This document shows positions 5,872-12,420 of a stretch of 12,420 bases of DNA, one piece after another; position 1 is the first letter of the stretch, and each line of letters opens with the position of its first letter. The DNA comes from Chloroflexota bacterium (GTDB lineage Bacteria; Chloroflexota; Anaerolineae; JACRMK01): the NCBI GenBank assembly GCA_016200765.1, contig JACQEC010000253.1, forward strand, positions 1-12,420, read 5' to 3'. The notes beneath the pieces were generated by a model. It was not told where the DNA came from, did not search any database, and saw only the letters and a program-made list of their open reading frames with translations. The position numbers and the translations under genes were made by a program.

Positions 5872-8169
5872 TTGTTCTCAAATCAGGCATCATCGCATCT
5901 GGTGAAATGGCTGCTCGCTGCCTTCGTTGTGCTGGGGCTGGCGTACGATTCTGCCACCCCGATCTTCGAAGCCAGTGATGAGCAGTCCCACTTTCCCTAT
6001 GTTAAGTCCATCACCGATGGCGACGGCCTGCCGATAGTGGACCCATCGCATATTCAAGCCTGGCGGCAGGAAGGCAGTCAGCCGCCGCTGTACTATCTGA
6101 TAGGCGCGCTGGCGACCTTCTGGCTTGATACGCGCGATTTTGGCGAGCGCTATCGGGTCAATCCCCACGCGATCCTCGGCATCCCCGAATACGCCTCGAA
6201 CGATAATCGCAACATGCTGGTCCACACAGGCGCCGAGAACTTCCCATATCGCGGTGCGACTCTGGCGGTACACGTGATACGCTGGCTCTCCATTCTGATG
6301 GGAGCCGCCACAGTATACCTTACCTACCGGCTGGCGCTGTTGATTACGGCGAGCGAGTGGACAGCCCTCCTCTCGGCCCTGCTCGTGGCCTTCAACCCGA
6401 TGTTCGGTTTCCTCAGCGGCGCGGTGAACAACGATAATTTGGTGATCCTACTCGCGACGCTTGCGCTCGTTCAGATGACGGTGCTCTGGCAACGGGAGTT
6501 GACGCGCAGGCGCGTGGCGCTGTTGGGCGTGACGATGGGACTGGCGGTGCTATCGAAGTTAGGCGCGTTGGGGCTTTTGGGCGTCGCCGGACTGTTGATC
6601 ACGGTTCGCTCGTTCTGGGCCGTGCCGCTGGGCGGGAAGCCGGTTGGCCACACAAGCGGAAGTTTGCTCTCTATGGGCGCAGTTGCTGTTAGGCGCCTCG
6701 TTATTCTATACGTGCCGGTGCTGCTGATTGCGGGTTGGTGGTATCTGCGCAATTTGTGGCTTTATGGCGACGTGACCGGGCTGAACCGGATGCTGGCGGT
6801 TGCGGGCACCCGCGCGGGGACACCGCCGCTGTTGCCTTTATTGCAGGCAGAAGCCGAAGGGTTTTGGTTGTCGTACTGGGGGTTGTTCGGCGGCGTGAAT
6901 ATCCTCGGCGCGCCCTGGGTTTACCTGCTCTTCGACACCTTGACCCTCTTCGCGCTCGCCGGATTGTTGTTAATGTTCACCGGTCAGATTGTCTTGAGGG
7001 CTAACCGTAGCGCTGGCCCCTCGATATTGGTGAGCCTGGCGCGTTCCGGCTATCTTTGGCTTGCGCTGTGGCTCGTCGTTCTTCTCGCGGCTTGGGCGCG
7101 CTGGACCTGGCTGACGCCGGCCACGCAGGGGCGCTTGATCTTTCCGGGCATGGCTGTGATCGCGATGGCTCTGGCGGCAGGCTTGCTGGCGCTGATTCCG
7201 CGCCGTCTGGTCGGCATGGCGGTCGTGCTGATCGGAGTCGTGCTCTGGGGCGTGTCTCTGCGCGTCGCTCTCGTTGACATCCGCTCGGCCTACACGCCCG
7301 CGCCACTGGTCAGCGAGGTACCAGCCCGCGCCGCGCGCGAGCCGATTCGCTTTGGCGAGGTGATGGAGCTGGTTGGCGCGGAACTACCGAAGCTCGAGAC
7401 ATCTCCCTCCGACACGGTGGATGTGGTTCTATACTGGAAGGCGATTGCGCCGATGAGCCGAGACTATTCGGTCTTCCTGCACCTGCTGGATGCGGGCAAC
7501 GTGCTGGTCTCCCAGCGCGACACCTATCCGGGGCTGGGCTTGCGTCCTACCACACAATTGCGCCCCGGCGAGATTGTCCGCGAGGTTTATCGCGTGTTTG
7601 TTGACCCCGCTGTGCTGGCGTCCAATCAATTGCAATGGCGCGCGGGCCTATATGATTTCACGAGCAGCCAACGCCTGCCTGCCAGCTTGCATGACCAAAC
7701 AGTGGACGACAACCCGCGCTTGGGAATGCTTGAGCCACCATCCAGCCCCAGCGGCACTACACCCAATCCGTTGCACTTCACCTTTGAGGACTATTTTACG
7801 CTGACGGGCTATTGGCTTGACCCGGTGGCCGTCCGCGCGGGTCATGCGTTCACGCTGATGCTCTATTGGGAAGCGCGCAAGCCTGCGCCGAAGGATTATT
7901 CCATTTTCACCCACGTGCTTAGACAGGACGAGACCCTCTGGGGACAGCTAGACCGCCAGTTGCCGACCACGACCTGGCAGGCGGGTCAGCTGGTGGTGGA
8001 TACCTACGTGATTCAGGTGAAGCCACAGACGCCCGCCGGTGTTTACGAGATGGAGGTGGGCGCGTATGACCTGACTGACAACCTGAAACGGCTCAACATC
8101 TGGGACTCAAAAGGACAGTTTGCCGGCGACCGTGTACTGCTTGGGAAAATCCGCGTTCTAGAACCGTAG
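5872..8169 (+). CDS. GT-C-type integral membrane glycosyltransferase (DUF2142/PMT-like), first copy
   Basis: 765 residues. Enzymes of this kind move sugars from polyprenyl-phosphate donors to acceptors on the outer face of the membrane. After a first membrane segment (about 10-27) comes an outer loop with an acidic pair, EASDEQSH (33-40, Asp36-Glu37), as in GT-C catalytic loops, then SQPPLYYLIGAL (69-80). About ten hydrophobic segments follow to about residue 475, including TPATQGRLIFPGM before the last helices. The C-terminal part (490-765) is soluble and holds two copies of a beta-rich domain: DYSVFLHLLD at 531 and DYSIFTHVL at 675, 144 residues apart. The start is TTG at 5872 with GGGGG seven bases upstream; a GTG at 5902 is possible. 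It lies 23 bases after hisS, probably in the same transcript. It is paralogous to the next gene, with the last 95 residues nearly identical. The acceptor and sugar are unknown. Confidence 0.82.
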   Translation: MFSNQASSHLVKWLLAAFVVLGLAYDSATPIFEASDEQSHFPYVKSITDGDGLPIVDPSHIQAWRQEGSQPPLYYLIGALATFWLDTRDFGERYRVNPHAILGIPEYASNDNRNMLVHTGAENFPYRGATLAVHVIRWLSILMGAATVYLTYRLALLITASEWTALLSALLVAFNPMFGFLSGAVNNDNLVILLATLALVQMTVLWQRELTRRRVALLGVTMGLAVLSKLGALGLLGVAGLLITVRSFWAVPLGGKPVGHTSGSLLSMGAVAVRRLVILYVPVLLIAGWWYLRNLWLYGDVTGLNRMLAVAGTRAGTPPLLPLLQAEAEGFWLSYWGLFGGVNILGAPWVYLLFDTLTLFALAGLLLMFTGQIVLRANRSAGPSILVSLARSGYLWLALWLVVLLAAWARWTWLTPATQGRLIFPGMAVIAMALAAGLLALIPRRLVGMAVVLIGVVLWGVSLRVALVDIRSAYTPAPLVSEVPARAAREPIRFGEVMELVGAELPKLETSPSDTVDVVLYWKAIAPMSRDYSVFLHLLDAGNVLVSQRDTYPGLGLRPTTQLRPGEIVREVYRVFVDPAVLASNQLQWRAGLYDFTSSQRLPASLHDQTVDDNPRLGMLEPPSSPSGTTPNPLHFTFEDYFTLTGYWLDPVAVRAGHAFTLMLYWEARKPAPKDYSIFTHVLRQDETLWGQLDRQLPTTTWQAGQLVVDTYVIQVKPQTPAGVYEMEVGAYDLTDNLKRLNIWDSKGQFAGDRVLLGKIRVLEP

Positions 8170-8268
8170 AGGCGGCGCCTTGCCGTTTGGCGGGCAGCCA
8201 CTCACGGCTATAATCCAGCCTGTTCATGCACAAGATAGGTATCCTCATTTCATCCGTGCGTGCCCGCG
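7885..8268 (+). repeat. Long direct repeat, copy A: glycosyltransferase 3' end, spacer, promoter and nadK-like start
   Basis: This block matches 10224-10606 from the codons for APKDYSIF to just inside the next gene. The coding part (285 bases) has about 19 mismatches and no indel. The 56-base spacers are equally long, with a CCTT/TGCA change and two compensating single-base indels. A run of 38 bases (8196-8233 against 10535-10572) is identical and spans the -10 box, leader and first codons. Past the ATG the match continues for about 40 bases, with a one-base indel near 8245-8249. Confidence 0.93.
8187..8214 (+). promoter_or_regulatory. Promoter of the second glycosyltransferase, near-leaderless, copied from nadK
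   Basis: TTGGCG (8187-8192), a 16-base spacer and a perfect TATAAT (8209-8214) lie only 11 bases before the ATG at 8226. Transcription should begin at about 8221, leaving about five untranslated bases and no room for a Shine-Dalgarno site; none is seen. The flanks GCCGT (8182-8186) and ACGGC (8204-8208) form an inverted repeat across the promoter. The segment is nearly identical to the nadK promoter at 10525-10553. Confidence 0.65.
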
Positions 8269-10508
8269 GTCCCCTATTTATCGTTCTTGCCGGGTTTCTA
8301 GCCGTTGGCCTTGTGTACGATACAGTCACTCCGGTCTTTGAAACGGGCGACGAACCCTTTCATTACGCCGTGATCAAACACCTTGCCGATGGGCATGGTC
8401 TCCCGGCACAAGATTCTCAACAGCCGCAAGCTTGGAATCAGGAAGGCAGCCAGCCGCCGCTTTACTATCTTCTCGGTGCGCTGGCCACTTTTTGGATTGA
8501 TACAGGGGATTTCGCTGACAGACTCCGCCGCAATCCACATGCCACTATGGGTATCCCGGTTTATGGCAGCAACGATAACCGTAATATCATGGTTCATACA
8601 CCGGCAGAGCAGTTTCCCTATCAGCGCACGACACTGGCCGTACATTTACTGCGCTGGCTCTCACTGCTGATGGGTGCAGGCACGATTTATGCCACCGATC
8701 AGTTGGCTAGGCAAATCACAAAGCATAGAATGGCATCGGTCTTGGCGGCGATGGTCGTGGCGTTCAACCCGACGTTTCTATTCGTCAGCACCTCCGTCAA
8801 CAACGATAGCCTGATCATCCTGCTGGCAACGCTTATCCTATTACAGATGATCCGGGTCTGGCAGTATGGCGCTACGCACAGTTCGATAATACGATTGGGC
8901 GTTTTGGCCGGCCTGGCTTCTCTCTCAAAGCTCAGCGCCCTCGGGCTGATCGTTGTTGCAACACTGCTCGTGTTGATCAGGTCCATGCGCTCAGCAAGTG
9001 AAGTGCCGGGGCGTTTTTCCCAGCCTTTAGCTACAGTGGACTTTAAGACGATGCTCTCTGGGGTCGTCGGGTTGCTAACGCCTGTGGCGCTGATCGGTAG
9101 TTGGTGGTACGCGCGCAATGTTTTTCTCTATGGTGACCCCACAGGCCTCAATGTCATGCTAGCCATTGTCGGCGCGCGGCCGGGTGAGCAGCCAATTTGG
9201 CAGATCCTGCAATCGGAGGCCGAAGGTTTGTGGCTCTCATTCTGGGGGATGTTCGGCTGGTTCAACATTCTGGCCGCCCCATGGATCTACAGTTTGTTCA
9301 ACCTCTTGACGATTGGCGCACTGCTTGGGCTCGCTTTTCTCTTGACCGACGTTAAGCGGATTACAACTGAAGCGCGCTCTATTGGGGCGCTGTGGTGGTT
9401 AGCCTTTTGGCTTCTCATCCTGTTTGTCTCCTGGGCGCGTTGGACATTAATGACACCGGCGACACAAGGGCGTCTACTGTTCCCGGCCATTTCGGTCGCG
9501 GCGATTTTTCTTTCTATTGGGCTGGTCGCCTTGATCCCCCGCGCCCTTACCCAAGCCGGCGTGATCCTACTAGGCTTGATACTGTTCGCCGTGGCTTTAC
9601 GCATCGCTGTACTGGACATTGCGCCGGCCTATACACCCGCGCCGCTTGTCGCCAGCGTGCCGCCCGTGGCCGCGCGTGAGCCAATCCACTTTGGCAACGC
9701 ACTCGAACTGGTCGGCGTGGAACTCCCCAGGGCCAGCGCGCACCCCGGCGAGGCGCTGAGCATGACGCTGTATTGGAAAGCCGCTACGCCGATGAACCAG
9801 GATTACTCCATTTTCGTGCATCTGGTTGACTCAGCGGATTTGCATGACGCACAACGCGATACCTATCCCGGATTGGGCTTGCGCCCCACGACACAGCTAC
9901 AGCCCGGTGATATTGTGCGTGATGTCTATAGCATGTCCATAGATGCGGCGGCTCTCGCGCCCGGCAGGCGGCAATGGCGCGTCGGCGTGTACGATGTTGC
10001 TACGGGCAAACGGTTGAGCGCGACTATTCAGGGGCAGCCAGCCGGCGATAACCCCCTCATCGGCGATATCGAACTGCTGCCCATCTCGACTGATAGCGCG
10101 ATGACCCCTTTGCGCTTTAGTATTGAAGACCATTTTGAGTTGCGCGGATACCAGATTGATCGCGTGGCTATCCGCGCCGGCGAGACGTTCAGACTGACCC
10201 TCTACTGGCAGGCGCACAAGCCCGCGCCGAAGGATTATTCCATTTTCACCCACGTGCTTAGACAGGACGAAACCCTCTGGGGACAGCTAGACCGCCAGTT
10301 GCCGACCACGACCTGGCAGGCGGGTCAGATTGTGGAGGATACGTACGTGATTCAGGTGAAGCCAGAGACGCCCGCCGGCGTTTACGAGATTGAGGTGGGC
10401 GCGTATGACCTGACTGACAACCTCAAACGGCTCAACATCTGGGACTCAAAAGGACAGTTTGCCGGCGACCGCGTGCTGCTAAGAAAAATCCGCGTTCTAG
10501 CGCCGTAA
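8226..10508 (+). CDS. GT-C-type integral membrane glycosyltransferase (DUF2142/PMT-like), second copy
   Basis: 760 residues, a tandem paralogue of the preceding gene with the same plan: first membrane segment (about 17-34), outer-loop acidic pair in ETGDEPFH (39-46, Asp42-Glu43), SQPPLYYLLGAL, about ten hydrophobic segments, TPATQGRLLFPAI, and two C-terminal beta domains (DYSIFVHL at 526 and DYSIFTHVL at 670, again 144 residues apart). By eye the membrane part is only about 55-65% identical to the first copy, while the last 95 residues differ at just six positions. The first residues, MHKIGILISSVRA, do not align to the first copy; they copy the NAD kinase N-terminus (MHKIGVLYHPRVP) with a one-base shift. 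The gene thus appears to be started by a duplicated nadK promoter and start codon. The third codon positions look less GC-rich than in its neighbours. The sugar and acceptor are unknown. Confidence 0.82.
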   Translation: MHKIGILISSVRARGPLFIVLAGFLAVGLVYDTVTPVFETGDEPFHYAVIKHLADGHGLPAQDSQQPQAWNQEGSQPPLYYLLGALATFWIDTGDFADRLRRNPHATMGIPVYGSNDNRNIMVHTPAEQFPYQRTTLAVHLLRWLSLLMGAGTIYATDQLARQITKHRMASVLAAMVVAFNPTFLFVSTSVNNDSLIILLATLILLQMIRVWQYGATHSSIIRLGVLAGLASLSKLSALGLIVVATLLVLIRSMRSASEVPGRFSQPLATVDFKTMLSGVVGLLTPVALIGSWWYARNVFLYGDPTGLNVMLAIVGARPGEQPIWQILQSEAEGLWLSFWGMFGWFNILAAPWIYSLFNLLTIGALLGLAFLLTDVKRITTEARSIGALWWLAFWLLILFVSWARWTLMTPATQGRLLFPAISVAAIFLSIGLVALIPRALTQAGVILLGLILFAVALRIAVLDIAPAYTPAPLVASVPPVAAREPIHFGNALELVGVELPRASAHPGEALSMTLYWKAATPMNQDYSIFVHLVDSADLHDAQRDTYPGLGLRPTTQLQPGDIVRDVYSMSIDAAALAPGRRQWRVGVYDVATGKRLSATIQGQPAGDNPLIGDIELLPISTDSAMTPLRFSIEDHFELRGYQIDRVAIRAGETFRLTLYWQAHKPAPKDYSIFTHVLRQDETLWGQLDRQLPTTTWQAGQIVEDTYVIQVKPETPAGVYEIEVGAYDLTDNLKRLNIWDSKGQFAGDRVLLRKIRVLAP

Positions 10509-10606
10509 GGCGGCGTGCAGCCGTTTGGTGGGCAAGCCACTCACGGCTATAATCCAGCCTGTTCATGCACAAAATAGGCGTCCTCTATCATCCGCGCGTG
10601 CCGGCG
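10224..10606 (+). repeat. Long direct repeat, copy B: glycosyltransferase 3' end, spacer, promoter and nadK start
   Basis: Partner of 7885-8268 at an offset of about 2339 bases. It covers the last 95 codons of the second glycosyltransferase, the 56-base spacer and about the first 14 codons of nadK. Identity over the coding part is about 93% by eye, much higher than for the gene bodies upstream. As NAD kinases usually begin with a KIG-hydrophobic-HP pattern, this copy holds the original nadK start and copy A the derived one. Confidence 0.93.
10525..10553 (+). promoter_or_regulatory. Near-leaderless promoter of nadK
   Basis: TTGGTG (10525-10530), a 17-base spacer and a perfect TATAAT (10548-10553) end 11 bases before the ATG at 10565. 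The expected start near 10560 leaves about five untranslated bases, and there is no Shine-Dalgarno sequence, so nadK is probably translated from a leaderless or almost leaderless mRNA. AGCCGT (10519-10524) and ACGGCT (10543-10548) form an inverted repeat bracketing the -35 and touching the -10, a possible operator. Confidence 0.65.
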
Positions 10607-11386
10607 ACCCTTGAGGCGGCTCAACAGATTCGCGAGAGTCTCGCGCAGAGCGGCGTGTCGGTCTGGGTCGCTTCTGCGTGGGATGAGGATGACGCGCGCC
10701 GCAGTCTCGATGGGACAGACGCGCTCATCTCGCTGGGCGGCGATGGCACCATCTTGCGCGCCGCGCGCATCGGCGTGGAGCGCGGCGTGCCGATTGCCGG
10801 CGTCAACTACGGCCGCGTCGGTTTCTTGTCTGAATACCAGCCGCAGGACGTGCCGCGGTGTTTGAGCGATCTGCTGGAAGGGCGCTACTGGCTCGACGAG
10901 CGGATGATGCTCCATTGCGAGTTGTGGCGCGCCGGCAAGATTCTGGTTCATTACGATGCCCTGAACGATGTGGTCATCGGGCGCGGCACGGTGGCACGGG
11001 TGGTGCGGCTGCGGCTCTCGGTAGACGGCCAGTTGCCCATCCGCCTCGTCGCCGACGGGGTCATTGTATCCACCCCGACCGGCTCGACGGCCTACACGGT
11101 GGCGGCTGGCGGCCCCATCGCCGACCCGCGTGTGCGCGTGATACTCGTCACGCCCATCGCGCCGCACCTATCGGTCTTGGGCTCGCTGGTCTTGCCCGAT
11201 ACCTCGACCATTGAGATCGCTGTTGACAGCGACTATCCGGCGCTCGTTTCGATGGATGGGCAGATTGAGATGGCTATGGAAGCCAACGATGTCGTGCGCG
11301 TTAAAACCAGCCGCTATGTCAGCCGCTTTGTGCGCACGCAGTCGCAAGAATACTTCTATACGGCGCTGACAAAGCGATTCGCTTAG
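10565..11386 (+). CDS. nadK: NAD kinase
   Basis: 273 residues, usual for bacterial NAD kinase, which phosphorylates NAD to NADP with ATP or polyphosphate in the cytoplasm. The N-terminal Rossmann-like domain contains the hallmark LGGDGTILRAAR (57-68) with the catalytic Asp60 in GGDGT, and NYGRVGFLSE (81-90). The C-terminal beta domain has ALNDVVIGRG (132-141), where the family usually shows N-E and here shows Asn134-Asp135, and TPTGSTAYTVAAGGPI (170-185), the NAD-binding loop. VTPIAPH and SMDGQ follow in order. The start at 10565 matches the family's typical KIG-hydrophobic beginning and lies 11 bases past a TATAAT. It is probably transcribed independently of the glycosyltransferase upstream, with the B-box gene 26 bases downstream. 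The identification is firm. Confidence 0.96.
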   Translation: MHKIGVLYHPRVPATLEAAQQIRESLAQSGVSVWVASAWDEDDARRSLDGTDALISLGGDGTILRAARIGVERGVPIAGVNYGRVGFLSEYQPQDVPRCLSDLLEGRYWLDERMMLHCELWRAGKILVHYDALNDVVIGRGTVARVVRLRLSVDGQLPIRLVADGVIVSTPTGSTAYTVAAGGPIADPRVRVILVTPIAPHLSVLGSLVLPDTSTIEIAVDSDYPALVSMDGQIEMAMEANDVVRVKTSRYVSRFVRTQSQEYFYTALTKRFA

Positions 11387-11412
11387 TTCGACAAGCTCAC
11401 CATTAACTGCCA

Positions 11413-11985
11413 ATGACCGATCCTGCACCCTCGCCCACGCTCACGCCGCCGTCTGCGCCGGCTACGCTGTATTGCGCCAACCATCCCGACCGCGAAACCT
11501 TGCTGCGCTGCGGCCGCTGTGGCAAGCCGATTTGTCGGCAGTGTCAGGTGCGCCATCCGGTCGGCTTGCGCTGTCGCGAGTGCGCGCAAATTCGTAAAGA
11601 CCCCATCTACAGTCTGACGCCGACAAACTATGCGCTGGCTTTTGCGTCGGCGCTGGCCGCGGGCACGCTCGGCGGGCTGATTGCGCCATTCCTCGGTTTT
11701 TTCTTCGCGTTCTTTGTCGGGCCGGTTATCGGCGGCGCGATTGCCGAATTCGTCGGGCGCGTGATCGGCTACAAACGCGGCCGGCCTCTGCAAATCATCG
11801 TGGGCGTGTGCATCGCGCTGGGCGTGGTCACCGCCCGCCTGCTTGTTCTGTTCTTTGCGGCAGGGTCTGGCCAGGCGGTTGGTCTGAGCGCGGGTCTGTT
11901 GTTTCGCGTGGCGTTTGCCTCACTGACGGGCAGTCTGGTGTACATTGTGCTGGCCATCGCCGGCGCGATCACGCGCCTGCGCTGA
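11413..11985 (+). CDS. B-box zinc-finger integral membrane protein of unknown function
   Basis: 190 residues. After a Pro/Thr-rich leader (1-18), residues 20-60 carry a B-box-like pattern: C21, H24, C33, C36, C41, C44, H48, C54 and C57, enough ligands for two zinc ions (YCANHPDRETLLRCGRCGKP, then ICRQCQ and GLRCREC). A short linker (RKDPIYSLTP) leads to about four hydrophobic segments: roughly 72-92, 94-110, 122-145 and 158-185, the second rich in Phe and Gly. Bacterial B-box fingers fused to membrane domains are known, often next to rhomboid-like segments, but no rhomboid Ser/His motif is visible here. The zinc finger is probably a cytoplasmic protein-binding module. There is no Shine-Dalgarno sequence before the ATG; the start is chosen as the first in-frame ATG before the finger. 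Function unknown. Confidence 0.8.
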   Translation: MTDPAPSPTLTPPSAPATLYCANHPDRETLLRCGRCGKPICRQCQVRHPVGLRCRECAQIRKDPIYSLTPTNYALAFASALAAGTLGGLIAPFLGFFFAFFVGPVIGGAIAEFVGRVIGYKRGRPLQIIVGVCIALGVVTARLLVLFFAAGSGQAVGLSAGLLFRVAFASLTGSLVYIVLAIAGAITRLR

Positions 11986-11996
11986 TCAGCGCAGGC
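11975..11996 (+). terminator. 22-base perfect palindrome over the B-box gene stop codon
   Basis: GCCTGCGCTGA followed directly by TCAGCGCAGGC is an exact palindrome, and it includes the TGA stop (11983-11985). As RNA it could fold into a 9-bp G-C-rich stem with a GATC loop. No T-run follows, so it may be a weak terminator or a protein-binding site rather than a typical intrinsic terminator. Confidence 0.4.
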
Positions 11997-12061
11997 CGCT
12001 CGCACGGGACGGCCAAGTTCCATAGGCGCGGGGATTTGAATCTCATCATCGGAGGTTGTCT

Positions 12062-12420
12062 ATGCCCACCACACAGGTCGGCGCGCATATCGCGTATTAT
12101 GACGAATACGGTCGGGGCCACCCGCTGTTGCTGATTAGCGGGCTGGGTGGCACACGCTTCGGCTGGTGGAAGCAGGTCGAGCCGTTATCGCGGGCGTACC
12201 ATGTGATCAATATGGATAACCGCGACGCCGGCGACAGCGCGCCGGGCGCCGGCATGTACACCATCGCCGACATGGCCGCTGATTCGGCGGGCGTGATCAG
12301 GAACCTCAACCTCGGCCTAACGCACGTGATGGGCATTTCCATGGGTGGGTTCATCTCGCTGGAGCTGGCAATCCGCTACCCGGAACTGGTGGATAAACTG
12401 ACGCTCGTCGCCACGTCCGC
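12062..12420 (+). CDS. Alpha/beta hydrolase, 3' end outside window
   Basis: 119 codons are visible before the window ends. The protein belongs to the alpha/beta-hydrolase fold: LLLISGLGGTRFGWWK (22-37) forms the first core strand and the oxyanion-hole loop, INMDNRDAGDS (49-59) the second strand with its conserved D-N/x-R-x-x-G-S/D-S turn, and GISMGGFISLELAIRYP (91-107) the nucleophile elbow with Ser93 in G-x-S-x-G. The acid and histidine of the triad would lie beyond the window. Such enzymes hydrolyse esters or related bonds; the close spacing of D-N-R-D-x-G-D-S is typical of the lipase/esterase-like group once called TAP-like or 3-oxoadipate enol-lactonase-like. The start is set by GGAGG (12051-12055), six bases before the ATG, the best ribosome site in the window. 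Substrate unknown. Confidence 0.88.
   Translation, partial: MPTTQVGAHIAYYDEYGRGHPLLLISGLGGTRFGWWKQVEPLSRAYHVINMDNRDAGDSAPGAGMYTIADMAADSAGVIRNLNLGLTHVMGISMGGFISLELAIRYPELVDKLTLVATS

Noticed and set aside
7885..10606. Direct repeats as ends of a composite mobile element
   Set aside because: There is no transposase or terminal inverted repeat; the repeats are gene 3' ends plus promoter, explained by tandem duplication.
10547..11167. Open frame of 206 codons on the - strand
   Set aside because: It is antisense to nadK, which has all its family motifs; no ribosome site or domain supports it.
11387..11412. TTCGACAAGCTCACC segment after nadK, like a piece of a dispersed repeat seen in many genomes
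   Set aside because: Only one short copy is present in the window and no inverted partner was found, so it cannot be supported as a repeat here.

Overview
The window reads as a GC-rich, gene-dense stretch of bacterial chromosome with every supported gene on the + strand. A bacterium of the Chloroflexota (Anaerolineae-like) is my best guess. The guess rests on the large membrane glycosyltransferases with repeated C-terminal beta domains, the B-box zinc-finger membrane protein, the lipoprotein GH3 next to GH20, and the style of the family 5 solute-binding protein. It is an inference from gene content, not a phylogenetic result. No tRNA, rRNA, CRISPR array, transposase or phage gene was seen, and no gap between genes exceeds 300 bases.

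Left block (1-4566): the 3' part of a family 5 ABC-transporter solute-binding protein, a perfect 14-bp hairpin, a NagZ-like GH3 beta-N-acetylhexosaminidase that looks like a lipoprotein, and a GH20 hexosaminidase without a signal peptide, translationally coupled to the GH3 gene. Together they suggest uptake and trimming of GlcNAc-containing oligosaccharides, from chitin or peptidoglycan. The binding protein ends in a segment that resembles the N-terminal lobe of its own family.

Middle block (4567-10508): a spacer with a heptamer tandem repeat and a TATAAT promoter, then a histidyl-tRNA synthetase gene that lacks about 58 residues just before motif 2, then two tandem paralogous GT-C-type membrane glycosyltransferases of about 760 residues. 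Each carries two copies of a beta-sandwich-like domain after its membrane part.

Right block (10565-12420): NAD kinase, a B-box zinc-finger membrane protein, and the start of an alpha/beta hydrolase that runs off the window.

The most striking structure is a long direct repeat (7885-8268 and 10224-10606). The last 285 bases of both glycosyltransferase genes, the spacers after them, the promoters and the first codons of the following gene are nearly identical. The second glycosyltransferase therefore appears to use a copy of the NAD kinase promoter and start codon, and its first dozen or so codons are a frameshifted copy of the nadK 5' end. This looks like a tandem duplication with promoter capture, followed by homogenisation of the 3' ends. 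I do not see a clearly new multi-gene system; the duplication, the deleted hisS and the odd binding-protein tail are the points most worth following.
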